From Emmonsiellopsis sp. PD_33 (lineage: Eukaryota > Ascomycota > Eurotiomycetes > Onygenales > Ajellomycetaceae): DNA of 44,380 nucleotides. Below, one piece after another: positions 21,248-33,300 of this stretch. Under the pieces are notes generated by a model. It did not search any database and was not told the origin of the DNA. It worked only from the letters and a program-made list of their open reading frames with translations. How positions within the stretch are numbered: position 1 is the stretch's first letter; each line of letters begins with the position of its first letter. The DNA lies in assembly GCA_032988165.1 (NCBI GenBank), contig JANTQF010000298.1:1-44380 (forward strand), given 5' to 3'. Both the position numbers and the translations under genes were made by a program.

Positions 21248-23216
21248 GGTTGGAAGCTTGGGGTGTGGGAAAAGTGGCTACAATGTTTTCGTCAAGTGTT
21301 TGATGTAGATATGGCTATTTATGCGAAGATGAATACAGTTGTAGCCTCGAGAGGTAAAGAACAAACAAAAACGGGGGAAGAAGTGGCACCCGGAGACTAT
21401 TTGTCTCCCTTACGCTGCATCTCACCCCGCTACATCTGAGCCTGCTAGAGTGCGGGAAACCATAATGAGCCGTCCCATCACCATTGAGCCTACCTAGCCA
21501 CTCGTTTTTCCAACCGTCTTCACATGGATGTATCCCAACTCTTGGAAACACGGGAAACTATTGGACAAATTATTTTATGCTTCGACGGGGACTTTTTTCT
21601 ATCCGAGGCTGAAGGACTCGGAGGGTTTGATGTGGTGGTGTAGTAAGTGCTATACCACCTGCAGCAAGGATTAACCCGTTTATGGATGAACGGTCTTCAA
21701 CAGCAACGGAGGGATTTTCAGGTCGGACATGTAGAGAGGCAACTAAGTTCGGCGCGAACGAAGAAGCAACGGACTTCGTGGTTGATGCTTTGGATCGACC
21801 TTATACGCGTATTACAAATACGCTCTTTATCGGTATTTCAACTTTCATGCTTGGTCGTAGATACTAGTAAGGGAGCGTATCCGGTAGTAGTTAGGCGCTG
21901 TTCCTCCACACAAGAAGAAACGGGCTTGGTTTTGGTGGGCCACGGTTGTTCATGGTTTTTCGTTTGATATAGTTCATTCCAGGAGAAGTAGGAATATTAG
22001 ATGGGACGGATAGTATGCATCCTTGGTGCCCTTGCATGTGGTCGGTAGAGGGGGCGATCTTAAGGAGCAGGCGAGATGTTAAACTGGACGCATTGGCTAC
22101 AGCTGGCTGGTTTCACGGGTCCATGTGTTTCTTCCGCCCGAGACAATATAAACCACGGAGCATAACGACTGGATGTGAGACGGATACATAGTAGTTAAGG
22201 AGTATCCATAGTAGAAAAAATGGTTTGATAGATGGACGATGTGGGCGTCTCTGAAATCGTTATCTTCGGTTAAATTTGCCAAGGGTCGATGGCTTTGACG
22301 AATGGATGAAGTTTACCGTGTAGTCTAGTATCGTCGGCTGGGAATGGACTGGACAAATGTATCGGCAGACTGTACCAGAAGATAAGAGGATGGTAGTATT
22401 CAGCCAACACGCATAAATCAGGAGCCGCGATGACAGTTAGTAAGGCAGAAGCCAGCGGGTATAAAGTCAAGAGCCGCGCAAATGCAGCAGCAGCCATGGA
22501 TGGATAGCATGGACCCAAAATGCACCTGTCTTGGCCAGGCGAGCTGGAACACCACAGCCATTGCCCAGAGTCGGCCAAAAATAGCTGTACCCCTGACGTG
22601 TCTCACTGCAACACGCATTGTCTCTATCTCAGCCATCCTTGATGTCGAGATGTCGATGTCATGAATCATGAAGCATGAATCATGAATCATGATGTGGCAG
22701 AAAAACGCCAAGCCGTCAACGATGTCATCGCGACTCAGCCTCAGACCTGACATCATAGGGCGGAATCTGGCCAATCACAGCGTCGGCAGCGATCGTGTTT
22801 GTGTGGCTGGAGGTTGGAGGCTAGCCGTAACCCGACTAGCGTCATCCTGCTGACAAGCCCAGCATGCGTGACGCTAGCCCGATGCGGCCAAGCGCGGGCG
22901 TCGCCACTAGCCACGAGTGGCACTGATCAGCCGGCGAGCTTACATAAGACGCAGGCCGAACCGAGAAACTTCCATCAACATCAAGTCCGCGGATGGGCCA
23001 AACATCTCCAACAATCCCACACTCCCGGTTTGCGGTGGCCGATATCTCCAAGACGACGCTTTTCTAATATCATCTCTACATCCCGTATCCTGCGAGTGGC
23101 TGTTGCCCGCAATCCCTCTCGTTCTCCCACTTTCACAAGCCCGCATCCTTGCTCGCCGCGCTTCCGGTGCTGCCGCAACCTCCCCCGCTCCCGCATTGGT
23201 GGGGAGATACAACACG
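21248..23216. other. Divergent 2-kb region between BBE-like and RVS167 genes
   Basis: It contains both promoters. On the BBE side a TATA-like CATAAATAG (minus strand, 21315-21323) lies about 70 bases before the ATG. On the RVS167 side there is a 7-bp tandem repeat (22660-22694). Plus-strand open frames 22799-23317 and 22917-23468 overlap the RVS167 leader; the latter is the RVS167 frame extended upstream and lacks domain sequence before 23217. Confidence 0.5.
22660..22694. repeat. CATGAAT heptamer tandem repeat
   Basis: Five 7-bp units: CATGAAT, CATGAAG, CATGAAT, CATGAAT, CATGATG. Each junction makes the palindrome TCATGA. The repeat lies about 520 bases upstream of the RVS167 start. Confidence 0.85.
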
Positions 23217-24624
23217 ATGAGTTTGAAGGGTCTCGGGAAAAGCGTTGCGCGGGCGCCGCAGTCGTTCAAGCAGCGCTTCAACCTCGGAGAGAACACCAAG
23301 GATGCCGTCTATATTGATGCGGACCGCAGGTTCCTGGAGCTGGAGAAGGAGACGAAGAAGCTCCACGATGAATCAAAGAAGTACTTCGACGCCATCAATG
23401 GTATCCCGCATGTCATATACAGAACACCCGTTTCCCTATTTATTGCCGGGAGAGCTGCGCAAGGCTAATACGTTTTCTTTGTAGGTATGCTTAAACACCA
23501 GATTGAGTTCTCCCAAGCCATCCAAGAGTTATACAAGCCCATCTCTGGCCGTGCGTCCGATCCCGATAGTTTAGTGCCTGAAGGGAATCCAGAGGGAATA
23601 CAAGCATGCGAAGAGTACGAGGCGATTGTGAGCGATCTGCTAGCTACCTTGGAGCCCGAGTTGGAAATGATAGAGACTCGAGTCATTAGCCCCGCAGACC
23701 AACTGTTGGAGATCATCAAAGTCATTCGCAAAGTCGCAGTAAAGCGGCAACACAAACAGCTAGACTACGATAGGCACCGTGCGACGTTAAAAAAGCTGCA
23801 AGATAAGAAGGATAAATCTCTAAAGGACGAGAAGGCACTGTACAAGGCAGAAAGCGACGTGGAACAAGCAACGCAGGAGTTCAACTACTACAACGACCTG
23901 CTAAAAGAGGAACTGCCCCAGCTCTTCGCCCTGGAAGCTGAATTCATCAAACCCCTCTTCCAATCCTTCTACTACATGCAACTCAACGTCTTCTACACCC
24001 TCCACGAGAAAATGCAGGGCATCAACATCGGCTACTTCGACCTAACCTCAGACGTCGAAGAGGCATATGAGCAGAAACGCGGCGACGTCAAAGAGCGCGC
24101 AGAAGAGCTAACAATCGTCCACTTCAAAGCCACCGCTGGTCGTCGACCAGGATCCAAGTTCACCCCCGGTGGTAAGGATAAGCTCGCCGCGGAGAGCAAA
24201 TTCCCATCGCGCCGCACGACAGATGCATCAGAGCACCCACCACCGCCATACGGCTCCCATACTGCCTCCACACTCGTCGGACGCGCAAGTAGTACCGCGA
24301 GCTCCCTTGCTGCTGCTGCAAAAGCTAAGCCCGCGCCCCCGCCACCTCCCAAGCCAGCGAAATTCGGTGGTACCCCTCCTGTGGAGACTGTCACGGCGTT
24401 GTATGACTATGAGGCGCAGGCTTCGGGGGATCTTAGCTTCCTGGCGGGGGATGTGATTGAGATTGTGCAGCGGACGAATAATGAGAATGAGTGGTGGACG
24501 GGGAAATTTAATGGGAATTCGGGGCAGTTTCCAGGTATGTCCACGACCCCCCCCCTTTTCAATTTTAAGAGGGGAAATAAATCTAACACCAAACAAAATA
24601 GGAAATTATGTTAGACTTAATTAG
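23217..24624 (+). CDS. RVS167: BAR-SH3 domain protein Rvs167 (amphiphysin family)
   Basis: Exons 23217-23400, 23485-24534 and 24602-24624 encode 418 residues. Intron 1 splits AATG|GT to restore AINGMLKHQIEF; intron 2 (GTATGT donor) splits the SH3 end so that the last exon supplies only NYVRLN. Residues 1 to about 245 form the BAR domain (MSLKGLGKSVARAPQSFKQR, then a long helical, Lys/Glu-rich segment ending NIGYFDLTSDVEEAYEQKR). A Pro/Ser/Ala linker (PAPPPPPKPAKFGG) follows. The SH3 domain spans about residues 359-418 with ALYDYEAQ, NEWWTGKF and FPGNYVRLN. The protein senses and bends membrane at endocytic sites with Rvs161 and, through SH3, contacts actin regulators of the WASP pathway. The start was chosen because the MSLKGLGK amphipathic start is the family's N-terminus. 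Confidence 0.93.
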
Positions 24625-25910
24625 GCCATTCGGTTCATCATATACACTTCGTACAACAACACGGAAGGGGGCGGGGAGTTCTGAAAGACAGGGAGGAGTA
24701 GGAATCGAGTCGATTAAGCGGCATTTACAGAAAGCAAATTCAATTATATCATATCAGTCTTATCCTCGTTGTCATCACGGCCAATCAAATGAGAAACAAA
24801 AAAAGCCTTCCTAATCCACCCACCCAGCCCGCCGGCAATTTTAACCCTCGCTATCATGATGAATATGAATGAATGCACACAAATCTATTCATTGCACGCA
24901 ACACGTCTAACATAACACCCCGTTCCGAATTCCCCCTCCCCCTCCCCCTCCCCCATCCCATCCCATCTCATCCTACTCCAATAGCACGTTTACCAAATTC
25001 ATTTTCGACCCCTTCTCAACCGAGTCTAGCATAGCATAGCACAGCCTAGCGTTTTACTTGCCTTCCCTTGCCTTGCATACATGCATAACAATACCTAAGT
25101 TCACCCCACTCTCTCGGGGAGTTTTTTCAAACCGCGTTTTGGAATTTTGGTTATATAATAGGTAGTTTATCATGGTGCTTTTTCTTTTTCTTTGTTTGTT
25201 GGTTTCGTTGATTTATAGCATATGGTTATGTGGTTTTGGCTGCGTAGCGTAGCATAGCAGAGCATAGTATATAGCAGAGCAGAGCATGTTTTGTTTTTTC
25301 TTCTGCTTTCTATGTATTAGTTTACTTTATTATCCGGATGGGTGGGATTGATGATTGATAATTGATGGACGGACAGACGGAGATTGAGCCGGGGAAGGAA
25401 CGAGTTCGATATCTATCTATTCTATCCAGATATGTAGTTAATCCATCTACATATGGATAGCCAATTACCTATCCTATCTATCCTACCCCATTACATATAA
25501 ACGCTCTTTGACAAGAGGAAATAGGCAATGTTGATCTTTATTTATATACCTAGGTATCCGAAATACATGGAAGAAAAGAGATCTATCTATCAATCAGTCA
25601 ATCAGTCAGTCAGTTAGTCAGTCATATCCCATGCCATGCCATGCCATGCCATCGTCATCACCCCTTTTTTTTTTCTAATTCCCTACAAACTAACTGTAAC
25701 AGAATTGCCACTTCCATATCCCAACCACCGAACATATTTTTTTCCAACTAGGAATCGATATCCCATCCATCCGTCCATTGCCGCGCAACAAAAAGAAAAG
25801 GAAATCCCCCGGGATAAAAAAAGAAATCATTTTGCTACCCAGCTTCATTCCCATCATCTACATTTCTTTTCTTTTCTTTTTTAAAAAAAAAAATACCTTA
25901 ATCCCCTTCC
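24625..25910. other. Intergenic with microsatellites between convergent RVS167 and LYS1
   Basis: No gene is seen. It is rich in simple repeats: pyrimidine blocks (about 24940-24975), AGCATA/AGCAGA units (about 25027-25050 and 25244-25288), (CAGT)-type units (about 25590-25624) and (ATGCC)4 (25631-25650). Long T and A runs near 25660-25895 fit the 3' end of LYS1. Confidence 0.6.
25591..25650. repeat. CAGT-type and ATGCC microsatellites
   Basis: TCAATCAGTCAGTCAGT-like tetramers are followed by four perfect ATGCC units at 25631-25650. Simple tandem repeats in intergenic DNA, likely variable between strains. Confidence 0.8.
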
Positions 25911-27808
25911 TTACTCAACCCGCTGCAACTCCTCCGGCAACGTCGTCACCTTCTCGCGGAACAGCTTCTCAGCCCGCTTCCAGACGGGGTGCGAGTCGCG
26001 GTTCTTGATCTCCTTCATGTACGGGAGGAGGTCGGAGGAGAAGGCGTTGGAGGATTCGGCGGGGAGGAGGCTGGGGAGGTGGTCGATTGCTGTTGTGTGG
26101 GGTTAGTGGGGGGGGTTCTTTTTGGGTGTGGGACGGGGGGGAAAGATGGGTGTAAGTGGATGCTTACAGATTACGCTGAGAGGGGGGTTTGAGAGGGGGA
26201 GGGCGACGGTGGGTTTGTCGAAGGTCTGGGGAGTCGGTTAGATTTTTTTTTTTTGCTTTGGGGGATTTAAGATGGTTGGATAGAAGGGGGGATATGGATA
26301 ACGTACGGTGTTGATGTTGTAGATGGGCTGGAAATGATGGGTTAGTTCTTATATTCTTATAGTACATGTAACGACGATGCTTCACTTACGATGGGGTTAT
26401 TGGGATTCGTCGTATCACAGCTCTGTGAGAAAACATTCTAGTCAGCGGCTACAGATCGTGTATAAGTTGGCTCTATACAGAACTTACAACATCGCAAACG
26501 ACAGAGAGCTTTCTGTCAGGGCTCTTGAGGCTTTCCATATCAACAAATGGAGCGATCTTCTCGTTCAGGTAGATGCAGTTGACAAAGCTAGACAGACCAA
26601 ATTAATACACTGGGACAAGACCCACATTCCAAGTATATCAAGACTTACATATCAGACTCAACAATCTCCTTAAACGGTCCACCCTTGGCAGTCTCAGCCA
26701 TATCCCAGCGAAGAATATCTTCGCATCCAGACTTGACGCAGGCATCGACGGCACCTCTATTTCCGCGATTATCAGTTCGCCATTGCCCCTATACAACGAG
26801 ATAAATCCGAGTCGTTGACTCACCTTCCACACCGCCCCAAAGCACCAATGATAAGCACTCTGGGTCTACGGCCTGCAATCTTCTCCCCCCGCTCAACATC
26901 TTCACGGATCTGGTTGATCATTTCCGTCTCGTTCATGTAATATCCTCTTCCGTCAGTGAATTCGTCTACACCGGGCAATGGAGGTCCGTCGGGGTGCTCG
27001 AGTTGCCAAGCCCAGGTCTTGATAGCAAGGGCGGCGCCCGCGAAGCCGGCATGGTATCCTTTATTTACGTACTGATTAGCGACGTACTCGAGATGCCTCA
27101 CCAGGGTTCATGCCCAGGGAGACACATAATAAACTCACCAAAAGCAGCAATCCGTCGTCCATTCTCCTCCTATAATCCAACGAAACCGGTAAATTAGCAA
27201 CCATCCAATATTCCTCCTCCCCCCTCCCCTCCCCTCCCCCTTCCACTGACTCACCTGCAAAAACTCCAAATCATACAATACCCCATCCCCGCGACTCCAC
27301 CTCCCCAGCGCCCTCTCCCAGCCGCCCTGGTTCTTATAACAATGCGCAAACGTAACATGCGCATGCTTCAATGGGAAATTCTTCGTCTCATCAAGCTCCT
27401 TGAGTCCCAGGATGATATGGTCCAGCGGTGCGTTGACCCAGCTGCCCTCGGGCACGAGGGTGGCGCCAGCAGCTTCGAATTCGGCATCGGGGAAGATACG
27501 CTTGCGGAGGGCGGAGGTTGGCGAGCGCTCGACGTTAACGATGTAGCCGGCCTCAATTAGGGAGCGGGTGGTGGAGGGGGTTAGGGCGGATCTAGTTGTA
27601 TGCGGGGTGTTAGTTATTAGTTGCTCTTTTTTTCTTTTTTTCTTCGTGATATACATTCAATTGGGGTTAATTCGTTCTCAATATGTGAATTTAATAAAGC
27701 GAATAGGGAACAAATTGTAGCAGGCAAGCAAGCAAACTGCGATATCGGCACATACCTATGCTCAAGGATCTTATCCTCCGCGCGGAGGTGCAGCGTAACG
27801 GGAGCCAT
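25911..27808 (-). CDS. LYS1: Saccharopine dehydrogenase (NAD+, L-lysine-forming), LYS1
   Basis: Ten exons (27808-27756, 27591-27255, 27169-27139, 27058-26824, 26756-26649, 26587-26488, 26422-26390, 26327-26307, 26225-26168, 26089-25911) join in frame to 384 residues, close to yeast Lys1 (about 370). All nine introns are GT..AG. It catalyses the last step of the alpha-aminoadipate pathway, saccharopine + NAD+ to lysine + 2-oxoglutarate. Visible signatures: LRAEDKILEHRSALTP, GLKEL with the catalytic Lys at 82, FAHCYKNQGGW with the catalytic His at 101, VLIIGALGRCGRGAVDA (nucleotide-binding loop), RWDMAETAKGGPF and CDTTNPNNPI. Exon 8 is only 21 nt (PIYNINT). There is no clear C-terminal peroxisomal tripeptide (it ends RVE). 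A CpcA/Gcn4-type TGAGTCA lies upstream. Confidence 0.93.
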
Positions 27809-28219
27809 TGTGCAAGCTTCACAGTGGGATTCTCTCTAATATGGCTAGTAGGAGGGCTATAGCAATTGGGGTGAGAGTGCAATTGGAAGAAACAGAAAAA
27901 GAAGATGAAGAGTCACAGCGGGAGGAAGTTGGCGGTTTGGATGTTCGGTTGCGCGGTCTGGGGCAGCGGGGCCTGAGTCATACCCCACTATTTATTCTGC
28001 CGCGATGGTCATGTGACCCAGGCTTTGGGGCATCACGATGGGATTGTAGTAGTACTAGTAGTGTTGGACCACACATAAAGATAATATTAAAAGAAAATAA
28101 AAGCCCCCTAGCTTTGGTGCATTTCCTTAAAATGAATTAGAGAATGTATTGGGTAATCAAAGGGGTAACTAATGTTGTAGCGGTTAAATAGAAAGAGTAT
28201 ATACTATGGCACGGTCACA
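27809..28219. other. LYS1 promoter and F-box gene 3' flank
   Basis: About 410 bases with no gene. It contains the TGAGTCA site at 27974-27980 and a TATA-like AATAAATAG on the minus strand near 27988-27996. Confidence 0.55.
27974..27980. promoter_or_regulatory. CpcA/Gcn4-type site upstream of LYS1
   Basis: A perfect TGAGTCA (consensus TGASTCA) lies about 170 bases before the LYS1 ATG. The fungal cross-pathway regulator CpcA/Gcn4 binds this sequence and induces amino-acid biosynthetic genes, lysine genes included, so functional relevance is likely but inferred. Confidence 0.6.
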
Positions 28220-30315
28220 TCACCGCAGCCAGTAGCTCCTATTAATATGTAAATACATAGCAGTCTCCGTCCTGAACCAGGGAACGGGGGCTGGAGATAA
28301 AAGAGAAGATTTCTCCGCCAGCGGACTGGGCTTTTCAGATTCATCCACCGTGATTGCTCTTTGTTTCCCCTTGTCCGCTCTATTAATGTCCTTCCTGTCG
28401 ATTTCAACAGGGAGGTTTGATTCGTCGGGGGCAGGCACCTTCATTGCTAGCCGTTTTAGATTGCTAAATCGAATCGTAGGATCGAAACTGACAAGGATGA
28501 TTGGTCGGCGGCCATCTGGATTGGGAGGCTCTGTTGAGTACACCATCGACCGCTCATCGGATTCTGCTTCTACCTTCCCACATTTTTTGGCCGGACAAAG
28601 GAGGGAGAGCAGTTCCGGAGGAGAGTCTCTGGGTGGCCAGAGTTTGATACCCCGAGATTCGAAGTGCTCCTCGCTGAACTCTATTGGTTCCTTGGTTACT
28701 TCGTCAATATCAGGTGTATATAGGAGCCCCTTTTCCTTCCCTTCCGCATCGTTGATTGGACATTTTCGCTTCCGCGAGCCGACACGGAGCCGCAGCTGGT
28801 CTGGGAGCGTTGCATAACCCCCTGGCTGTGGTGGGTCATTGACTAGGTCAATGAAGGTGGATGCAGAATAGTTATATGTTCGATATTTGGTTTTGGAAAG
28901 GATGAAGTCTTTCCGTTCTGGTGACGAAACCTCCTTTTCGTCATACTCTCGATGATAATGACGACGGATACGCTTCTTCGGGCGTTCATAGCGTGGCTTG
29001 CTATGTTCATCGAGAGTGGAGGTCAAAGGGTCATCTGGCAATTCCGAAATTGGGAGGTATCCGGGGAATCCGGGACTTGGAGAAGAAGACTGGCGTGACT
29101 CTCCGTCATCATCTGACTCCTCGTCTGAACTCGAACCATTGCAGTCGGACCGTTCCGTAGAGTCAGTTTCGAAGCAGGTGAGTGGCTGTATGTAGTAGGT
29201 TCGTAGATTTTGGCTTCCGCCGAGATGCCATTCTCTTCGACATTCTACAATCACAAGCTGACGCGTTGCCTCGTCCGTTCGGACAGATATGTTAGTCCAC
29301 GTATCGTTGATGGGCCCTTCCCTATGCTGCCGGCGCCAGAGCTGAGCCCACTCGGTCTTCTTAGGGTCAGATATGGGGAATCGTATGCAGGTATAATACG
29401 ACGTCCAATCAATTTCCTCGTCTTCAAAGCCAGTTTCGTTCGTAACTGCGTAAAAATGGTCATCATGTATTTCGAAGCACAGAGAGGATCCAATCTCGGA
29501 GCCAACAAAGTTTTCCAACTGGACGGTATGTTTCATGCGCTCAGGCTCGTCCCCCAGGCGCCAGCCATGAATAACCCATTCGTGGTGGCCATGTGTCGCC
29601 ACAAGAGAATGGGTTCCATAAAATAAAACCGAAGCATTATGGCGCACAAAAAGTCTTCGAGAAGACTCGAGCCGACGGAGAAGTATTATTCGGCCACCCT
29701 TTCGAGTGCAGGTCGACCGAACATCGATGACGAGCAGGTAGGATGATCTACGCTCCTCGATCTCGCATAGACAAGCGACAATCCCGTCGCTGTAGTTCAA
29801 CAGGGAAAATTCAAGGGCTTCATTGAAATCAGATGATACCTGGGAGCTGGCACGGCGAAGCACAGCCCCAATATTAACCACTTGTTCTTCCCGGGCTGCT
29901 CCATGCACATCTAGCGTCCGGATCTCACCGCGATCTAGGTAGCACAGAACACCTTGGTTAAACAAAAATGACTCTCCGTAAGCAAGTAAAGTTGCGGAGT
30001 AAGGCTGGGCAGTGGCTACAGCCTCACGCACGTCATACACTCGGCGCAGCGCTTCCTGATAGGTGATTTGTCCTTTTGTGGCCAATTTTCCCTCAAGTGT
30101 ATGGGCAATAAACGACTGCGAAACGTGTCAGCTCGTACTAAGTCAAAAGGGTGGGGGAAACTTACCTGCACTGAATTGCGGGCAGTCAATTCGCTTTTCA
30201 GCAGATAATATAGTTGCCGGTTGACAAAACTTAGGTTTATATAATCCTGGGGATCAAGGCGGGAGGCTATTTGATGCCAAAGATCAAAGGGGATAGAGTT
30301 GAGCGTGGTCGGCAT
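28220..30315 (-). CDS. F-box domain protein
   Basis: Exons 30315-30166 and 30115-28220 encode 681 residues. The 50-nt intron has a GTAAGT donor and a TTTCGCAG acceptor. The N-terminus, LNSIPFDLWHQIASRLDPQD followed by YINLSFVNRQLYYLL, is a clear F-box, the motif that docks onto Skp1 in SCF ubiquitin ligases. The middle part is a long, otherwise unrecognised region typical of fungal F-box proteins (tryptophan-rich strands such as HHEWVIHGWRLGDEPE), which could be the substrate-binding portion. An acidic/serine low-complexity stretch (SSSDEESDDDGESRQSSS) and a basic patch (KKRIRRHYHREYDEK) follow, so the C-terminal third is probably disordered. The target is unknown. The start at 30315 puts the F-box at the very N-terminus; an upstream in-frame ATG at 30420 would add residues unlike the family. 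Confidence 0.82.
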
Positions 30316-33300
30316 GACATAAGAAGTAGGGGGTCCAAAGGCAGAAGGAGGAAGTGTTAATGGAACTATGAACAGGGAGCAGCAGCGGAATGATAGCGCC
30401 CCTTCCAACACTTCTAGCACGGTAACCCCCTTGGACCCGAGTTGAGCAAATGGTCTGGCCTAGGCAAGCATCATGCAATGGGGGTCGACTGTGCACACTT
30501 GGACGAGTTGGGGCCAGAAGAAAAGCTAGTCTCCGGGGGAGGGGGCGGAGAGCGGCGGAGCTCACAAGAGACGTGTGGGAAGGAGAACAGCGTTTGCAGA
30601 GCCAAGATAGGTCCCAAAGCAAGCATCGAGCGGTGGATTTATACCGTGAATAATAAAGAGGCTGAAAATCCCAAAGGAATGTGGATTGTGGGAGTGGAAT
30701 ATTTGAGGCCTTAACCAGTGAGGACGGTTAATTATCAACAAGGCTGAGGAGGGCGAGCCCATAATGTGTGCCTCTTATAAGCAAGCATAGGTCTATGCGG
30801 CTCTGCTGCCACAGAGTAATCGGTTGGTTAACTCACTACCAAGGAATGGGCGGGTCGAACACAAGGCTGCGGGTGCGCCAGCCATTATTTTTGTCCATGG
30901 GATTGAGCTTTCCGGTCACCCAGCAGGTGAGTTAGTTACCCCAAGCCGGTCCCAGTAATCATTCAGGTCCATAGCCTTCTCGTGTGTGCTGTTTTCATCG
31001 TGGCTGTGGCGAAGCACACAAGCTAACTAGCTATTGGTCAAGAAGAGAGCCGTGATCGACGGGATGGTGAGACGGGTCTTCCAGTCCTTCGATCATTGTT
31101 CCTGATGGATGAGTACCCTGGCGCTGGATGACCTGGATTTCCTGATCTGAGTCCAAAAAGGACTTCCGTGGCGATTCGTGGAGCTGGGGTGGAAGCCCTG
31201 CTGGTAACTTAACTATCGCAAGGATCTTACCTGCAGTTGATTACTGGCTGTCCAGTAGTTATTCCTCGGAAGGTTCTCTCACCGTTCTCTCCGTCATCTT
31301 GGGCGTTGTATTAGGCTTCATCTGGACCTGAGATTTTAGTTCGTGGACCCTCAGGCAGCCTCAAGATAGACTCCCCCCGTATTGCAGCGATTGCTTACTC
31401 CATTCTGGAGTGGCAACATGAAGCAATATCAGAGACGGTGTGTAACTATTAGTGCCGTTTTATTACCAGTCCATGTGGGCTCAAGGCCCCGATAGCCCGG
31501 AAACGGCATCGACTCCCCGTATTTGTCTGTATCCGATATCAAGCGGCTGGTAAATAAAAGACGCATCGCGGTATCCATGCATGTGTTGCGGCTCTGTTTT
31601 GCGGCTCTGCAAATGCGGCTCTGCAAATGCGGCTCTGCAAATGCGGCTCTGCGGCTCTGCTCACTCCCAGCGTCTTTGCTTTGTCGAACGTCAATCCCCA
31701 ACCATCATCCTCCTCCTCCTCCTCAACATTTGTCGTGTCCAGCCACCCCTGCTGCACGTTCCCCCTGACTTCCCTGGAACCGCTCTAGAGTCGCAGGTAA
31801 CTAGTAGCTACTCCGGTTTAAGCGCCCTCCTTGCCCATCACCAGCCCATCCCTGGGCCCCCAGCCTGATTGAGGCTCAACAGTGCTACGGTCATGGACTC
31901 AAAAACTGAGTTTCTGTGGGAAACAATAGTTCTCTCTCCCCTCTCCCCTCCTGTCAGTGTTGTTTTCCTCGGGCATATCTCTCCAGGGCTCAATTGGAAA
32001 TGCCGTATTCCACGCAAGACGGTTAACCAGGACTGTCGGATCAGATCTACAATTTGTCGCCGGCTAGCTAGCCTTCTTTACCCCTCCCCCGCATTCCTCT
32101 TCGGGATAATAGTCAAGAAGCTGTCAACTTTTTGCCTATGCTGTGGAATTAGATGCGCTCCCCTCGAAGCTCATGGCGTTTCCAATACGAGAGCAGGTTC
32201 GCACAGCCTGATGCCGGGACTTGGCTTTGAAGTCCGTCAGACCTTCCAGACCTTTACTTCACACGGCATTATCCTCGCCACATACATGCTCCCACAGGCT
32301 AGGCCGTTACAGGTGGTCTGGAAGCTGTCGTTGGAGAGAATCCATGCCTTGATCAGCCTCTTGGTCCCCTGGAACGTGGGACAGTTTTGCTTCACTGGAA
32401 AGCACACTGCCAATCATCCAATGTTCTGTCTCAGACCGCAGATCATAGTTACGGCATGGAAAGCTTATGATTCACTCTGTGATCTTCCAGAGTGCCAATT
32501 CTGAGAGCCGCATGATACATTACATTTATTGATGGTGATTGCACACACCCCCAGGATATCAGCCTTGCTGGAAATTTGTCCCTCACTTTACAAACTTTAG
32601 GAACCTTTTTCATTGGCTCCATCTATCGGCTACCTGCGCTGACCTCATTTGTCTTCCACCAATTTATACAGACCTATTTTGCAAAAATGTGGCTTGCTAT
32701 CCCCTCAGCTTTAAGGTGTGACTTTTCATCAGCAGACTCGAGTATCGGTTGATGGAGTTCGTCAATCATTAAACGGACGGCTTTGGAGCATTTCGGCTGT
32801 TCAATTTGTGCTTATCCTTAAATGTCCCAATGAGCAGTCGGAGGGCGTGTGACTAGCCGCACTGTCCTCTAAATGATCAGGGATTAGAGAGGGCGGCTCG
32901 CTTCATAAGTTTCCCCGTTCACATATCTCATGGTGATCCACGCCCACCTTAGCCTAACATTATTTCCAGTCATAGCCCTATGGCCAATCGTGCGGCCTCC
33001 ATCTGACCCCTCCCATCCTTATATCCACCTTTCCCCCCGGATGAAAGCCGCCAGCAACACTCCACTCTTGTACTTCTTCGAGCCTTGCCTCTAAGAACTA
33101 CTAAAATCGAGCAAGCGCTATCTCTAGGAATAATACGTTCGGCAAGGCCTTGATCAGGCTCGGTACCAGGACTCACATGAGCCGCCGTGCTATGGGTCTC
33201 GAATGAAATCCGACTGTCAATGCAATTTGGGGAAAGTTTGAAGCCCATTGCTTCGCCTTCGGCATTCCCCCCACCCACACTCGCGAGCCGCTATAAATGC

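Noticed and set aside
22917..23216. Upstream extension of the RVS167 frame
   Set aside because: The 100 extra codons precede the conserved MSLKGLGK start and have no BAR-family sequence; probably 5' leader.
25591..25650. Possible CRISPR-like array
   Set aside because: Units are 4-5 bp without spacers: simple microsatellites, and a fungal genome.
28350..29626. Plus-strand frames over the F-box gene
   Set aside because: Antisense to a 632-codon exon; no domain-like sequence.
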